Positions 62,130 through 64,000 of a stretch of DNA of 64,000 nt are shown here, piece after piece. Source of the stretch: Apostichopus californicus (Eukaryota; Echinodermata; Holothuroidea; Aspidochirotida; Stichopodidae); NCBI GenBank assembly GCA_020650975.1, contig JAIPMN010000255.1, forward strand, positions 10,218 through 74,217. Direction: 5' to 3'. The position numbers and the translations under genes are program-made. The notes under the pieces are model-generated. The model saw only the letters and a list, made by a program, of their open reading frames with translations. It made no database searches and was not told where the DNA came from. Numbering within the stretch: position 1 is the stretch's first letter; every line of letters starts with the position of its first letter.

Positions 62130-62335
62130 TTGCAGCATTTACATTAAGACGGCAGGTTAACAGTATCATATTGTGTACTATTATTTGTGGGTCCACCAAT
62201 TGGTTATATAGTATGTATTGCTCATTCAGATCAAGAACGAAATCTGGACTGTTTTTGCTATATCTGTTTGTCCTGTTGTTGATACTATGGCCAGGCAAAA
62301 CAGAGAAAAACTTATTCATGAAAATTTCTCCAGCT
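62125..62335 (-). CDS. Terminal exon, duplicate copy 2 (proximal)
   Basis: After the acceptor CATGTTTTCACAG one base joins the AG left by the exon at 62,668 to make Arg. The frame then reads AGEIFMNKFFSVLPGHSINN, RTNRYSKNSPDFVLDLNEQY and ILYNQLVDPQIIVHNMILLT, and ends CRLNVNAAK and TAA. The intron to the upstream exon is 332 bp. The splice site, open frame, stop and AATAAA together make this the best-supported exon in the window. I do not recognise the protein. The conserved open frame in both copies suggests that the sequence is, or recently was, coding. Confidence 0.7.
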
Positions 62336-62667
62336 CTGTGAAAACATGGACGAGACAAAAAAACATTGTCATAAGGGTATGTGAAGTTTAGTTATCCATT
62401 ATTTCAATTGTCTGGATAAGCAAGTTCTGTTAATTTTTCTGTTGTTGCACCAAAGAGGATCTTGTTATTCTAATGAAGCTCATTGCATCAAACACTCAGT
62501 ACTTGTAGGTCAGATATGATGTTACTCCATCACTTCCAATGAAGAAAAAGTACTACACAGATCTAACTGTGTGTCTTTATGTGAAAGTGAATGACTATCT
62601 GTCCTAGCAATACTAGGTATTCAAGATGACTGAATCTAGAATGGTTGCTCTCTCACCAGCGACTCAC

Positions 62668-62766
62668 CTTTTATCTGACATCACTTTTGCTGCTTTGAAG
62701 ACATTATCTACCATTTCTTCAATGGCATCTTGTGACATCGTTTCCATGACTGGCCACATATCTTCT
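62668..62766 (-). CDS. Penultimate exon shared by both terminal exons
   Basis: A 99-nt minus-strand exon between acceptor CCATTCTTTAG and donor AAAAG/GTGAGTC, both good matches. One base completes a preceding codon, then EDMWPVMETMSQDAIEEMVD and NVFKAAKVMSDK follow, leaving AG. The exon is symmetric in phase. The acidic Met-rich helix has coiled-coil character. Joined to either downstream exon it gives an uninterrupted frame. Earlier exons should lie towards or beyond the right edge. Confidence 0.7.
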
Positions 62767-62847
62767 CTAAAGAATGGAATAAAACAGTTGCAACGTTACA
62801 GAATTCAATTGCATTCACTCTTCATGACATGTATGAAAGTAACTTAT

Positions 62848-63029
62848 TGACGTTAGGAGTAAATGAGGGGAAGGAAGGTGGTTGTTCAAATCTTAAAACA
62901 TATCCGGCCCTTAAATTTACTACTTATATACTTTGTACTGACAGTACTTTTATGATGGCAAAATAACATCATTAATCAACTTTTAAGTGACAGTAATTAA
63001 ACAATTTAATTAACTTACTCCTAACGTCA
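62848..63029. repeat. Short inverted-repeat element, 182 bp
   Basis: TGACGTTAGGAGTAA (62,848-62,862) and its exact reverse complement TTACTCCTAACGTCA (63,015-63,029) bracket an AT-rich core. It looks like a miniature transposon within an intron, but I could not define a target duplication. Confidence 0.5.
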
Positions 63030-63034
63030 TATAT

Positions 63035-64000
63035 CAAATGGCAACTAAGACTGTGCAGAACTGCAGAATGAAGTATTTATTGAAAATAAACATACATCAT
63101 TGCTGGTAAATGCTCCATTAACATTAGTTGTACCAAATAGAAATGCATCAGGATCAGAATAAATTAAAAAATCAGGCATTGAACACGGACTTATTTAAGT
63201 TCATGCTCACACATATATATACAAGACAATACTGGTAAATGAAGTGATGGTACGTTACATTCTTGTACAGTATCAAGTCAATTCCATGAATTCAGGAGAA
63301 AATGTAATGTTCCATCAACAACCACTTTGGAGCTGTTTATTAAGTCATTAAATGCACATAATTCCTTCCCTCATGCAATAATCATGAAGTTGGAGATAAT
63401 TTAACCGATTTCTCTTTAAACACGTCTGAAATGGTTAATAAATGTAAAGTGACAGGAAATGTGGCTACGAGATGTGCATCAATTGAGTGAATAACTGAAC
63501 ACAAAATAACCAGGAAAGAAGATATAGAATGTGGCACTATTTCACAATGCATGTATTACTTCTCCTCCCACTCTCCTCCCTCTCCTTCACATTTCCACCC
63601 CCCCCCCACTCCACCTCCTAAAATATGAAGAAGAAAGAAACCTAGCCACATACATAAAATGCCAGAATAACTTGACCAAATGTTTTCAATTTGAGGATTG
63701 CAGGATATCAAGAAAGAAAGGAAACTTGTGTGCACAGTTTTTTAATTTCATGCAACTTTTTTGATGATTAAACTGCAAAGGAAAATAATCAAACCGTTTA
63801 CAGGTTTACAGACTCAAAAACAGTGTTAATGATGATTGCTAGTCTCATTAACAAGTATAAAGCCTAAATTGAACACAAAAGGCAGACAACTTCATGAACT
63901 GGGACATTTGATGAGAACAAATAGCCATGTTATGATAACAGACATACCATAAAAAGCTCTCATTTTGAACTACAAAACTGCTTTTAATATCAGCAATGAT
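63035..64000. other. Intron-like; possible exon at right edge
   Basis: Contains a C-rich tract (63,593-63,609). At the edge, minus strand 63,948-64,000 reads IIADIKSSFVVQNESFL up to a GTATGT donor and could be an upstream exon of the gene ending at 62.1 kb. Its phase does not join directly to the exon at 62,668 (it would create TGA), so another exon would have to lie between, or the call is wrong. Confidence 0.25.

Larger units (their letters stand above)
61467..62478. repeat. 1-kb tandem duplication, right copy
   Basis: This 1,012-bp copy of the unit directly follows the left copy, with substitutions and short indels, for example near 61,850 and 62,418. It contains the terminal exon nearest to the shared upstream exon. 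Confidence 0.95.

Overview
The window reads as AT-rich nuclear DNA of a metazoan, most likely a marine invertebrate deuterostome such as an echinoderm; the taxon is an inference, not a demonstration. The signs are short exons with GT/AG borders and AATAAA signals, tRNA-derived SINEs, LINE 3' ends of a common metazoan type, small inverted-repeat transposons with TTAA target duplications, many G/C homopolymers and no long open frames. There is no sign of operons, rRNA, tRNA genes or CRISPR. Most of the 64 kb is intron-like or intergenic and I see nothing functional in it.

Left part (1-24 kb): a short minus-strand exon with strong splice sites lies near the left edge (414-476), perhaps preceded by a 31-nt exon (1097-1127). 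The rest is sparse: a decayed coding stretch near 2.0-2.4 kb, the first member of a purine-rich dispersed repeat (3.1 kb), two tRNA-derived SINEs (5.7 and 12.4 kb), a 0.68-kb TTAA-type inverted-repeat element (8.1 kb), a decayed minus-strand LINE 3' end (10.4-10.7 kb), two weak exon candidates (18.1 and 22.3 kb) and a small CpG cluster (21.6-21.8 kb).

Centre (24.9-27.5 kb): the clearest discovery is a complete 2,643-bp DNA transposon with 27-bp perfect terminal inverted repeats and an exact 8-bp target duplication. Just inside its left end is an exon-like stretch coding for the start of a THAP zinc finger (CSAYGC, then LTFHR at a splice donor). Structure and THAP content point to a decayed or non-autonomous P-element relative. 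Both ends carry mirrored ETS-like and YY1-like promoter motifs.

Middle right (27.5-59 kb): another TTAA element (31.9-32.5 kb), a 20-bp minisatellite, three more purine-rich repeat copies, poly-G tracts, a hAT-like relic, a gap flanked by poly-G and poly-C (45.0 kb), a second copy of the 8.1-kb element with intact ends (48.0-48.7 kb), a degenerate repeat array (52.2-52.5 kb), and a minus-strand exon resembling the end of an EF-hand protein (56.4-56.5 kb). Weak exon candidates lie at 39.0 kb and 44.4 kb.

Right end (59-64 kb): a LINE 3' end (59.6 kb) precedes a 1-kb head-to-tail duplication (60,460-62,478). Each copy holds an open minus-strand terminal exon of 211 coding nt with stop, poly(A) signal and 3' splice site. 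Both are phase-compatible with one shared upstream exon at 62,668-62,766. The gene could therefore make two proteins differing only in five residues of the last exon. Its family is not recognised.
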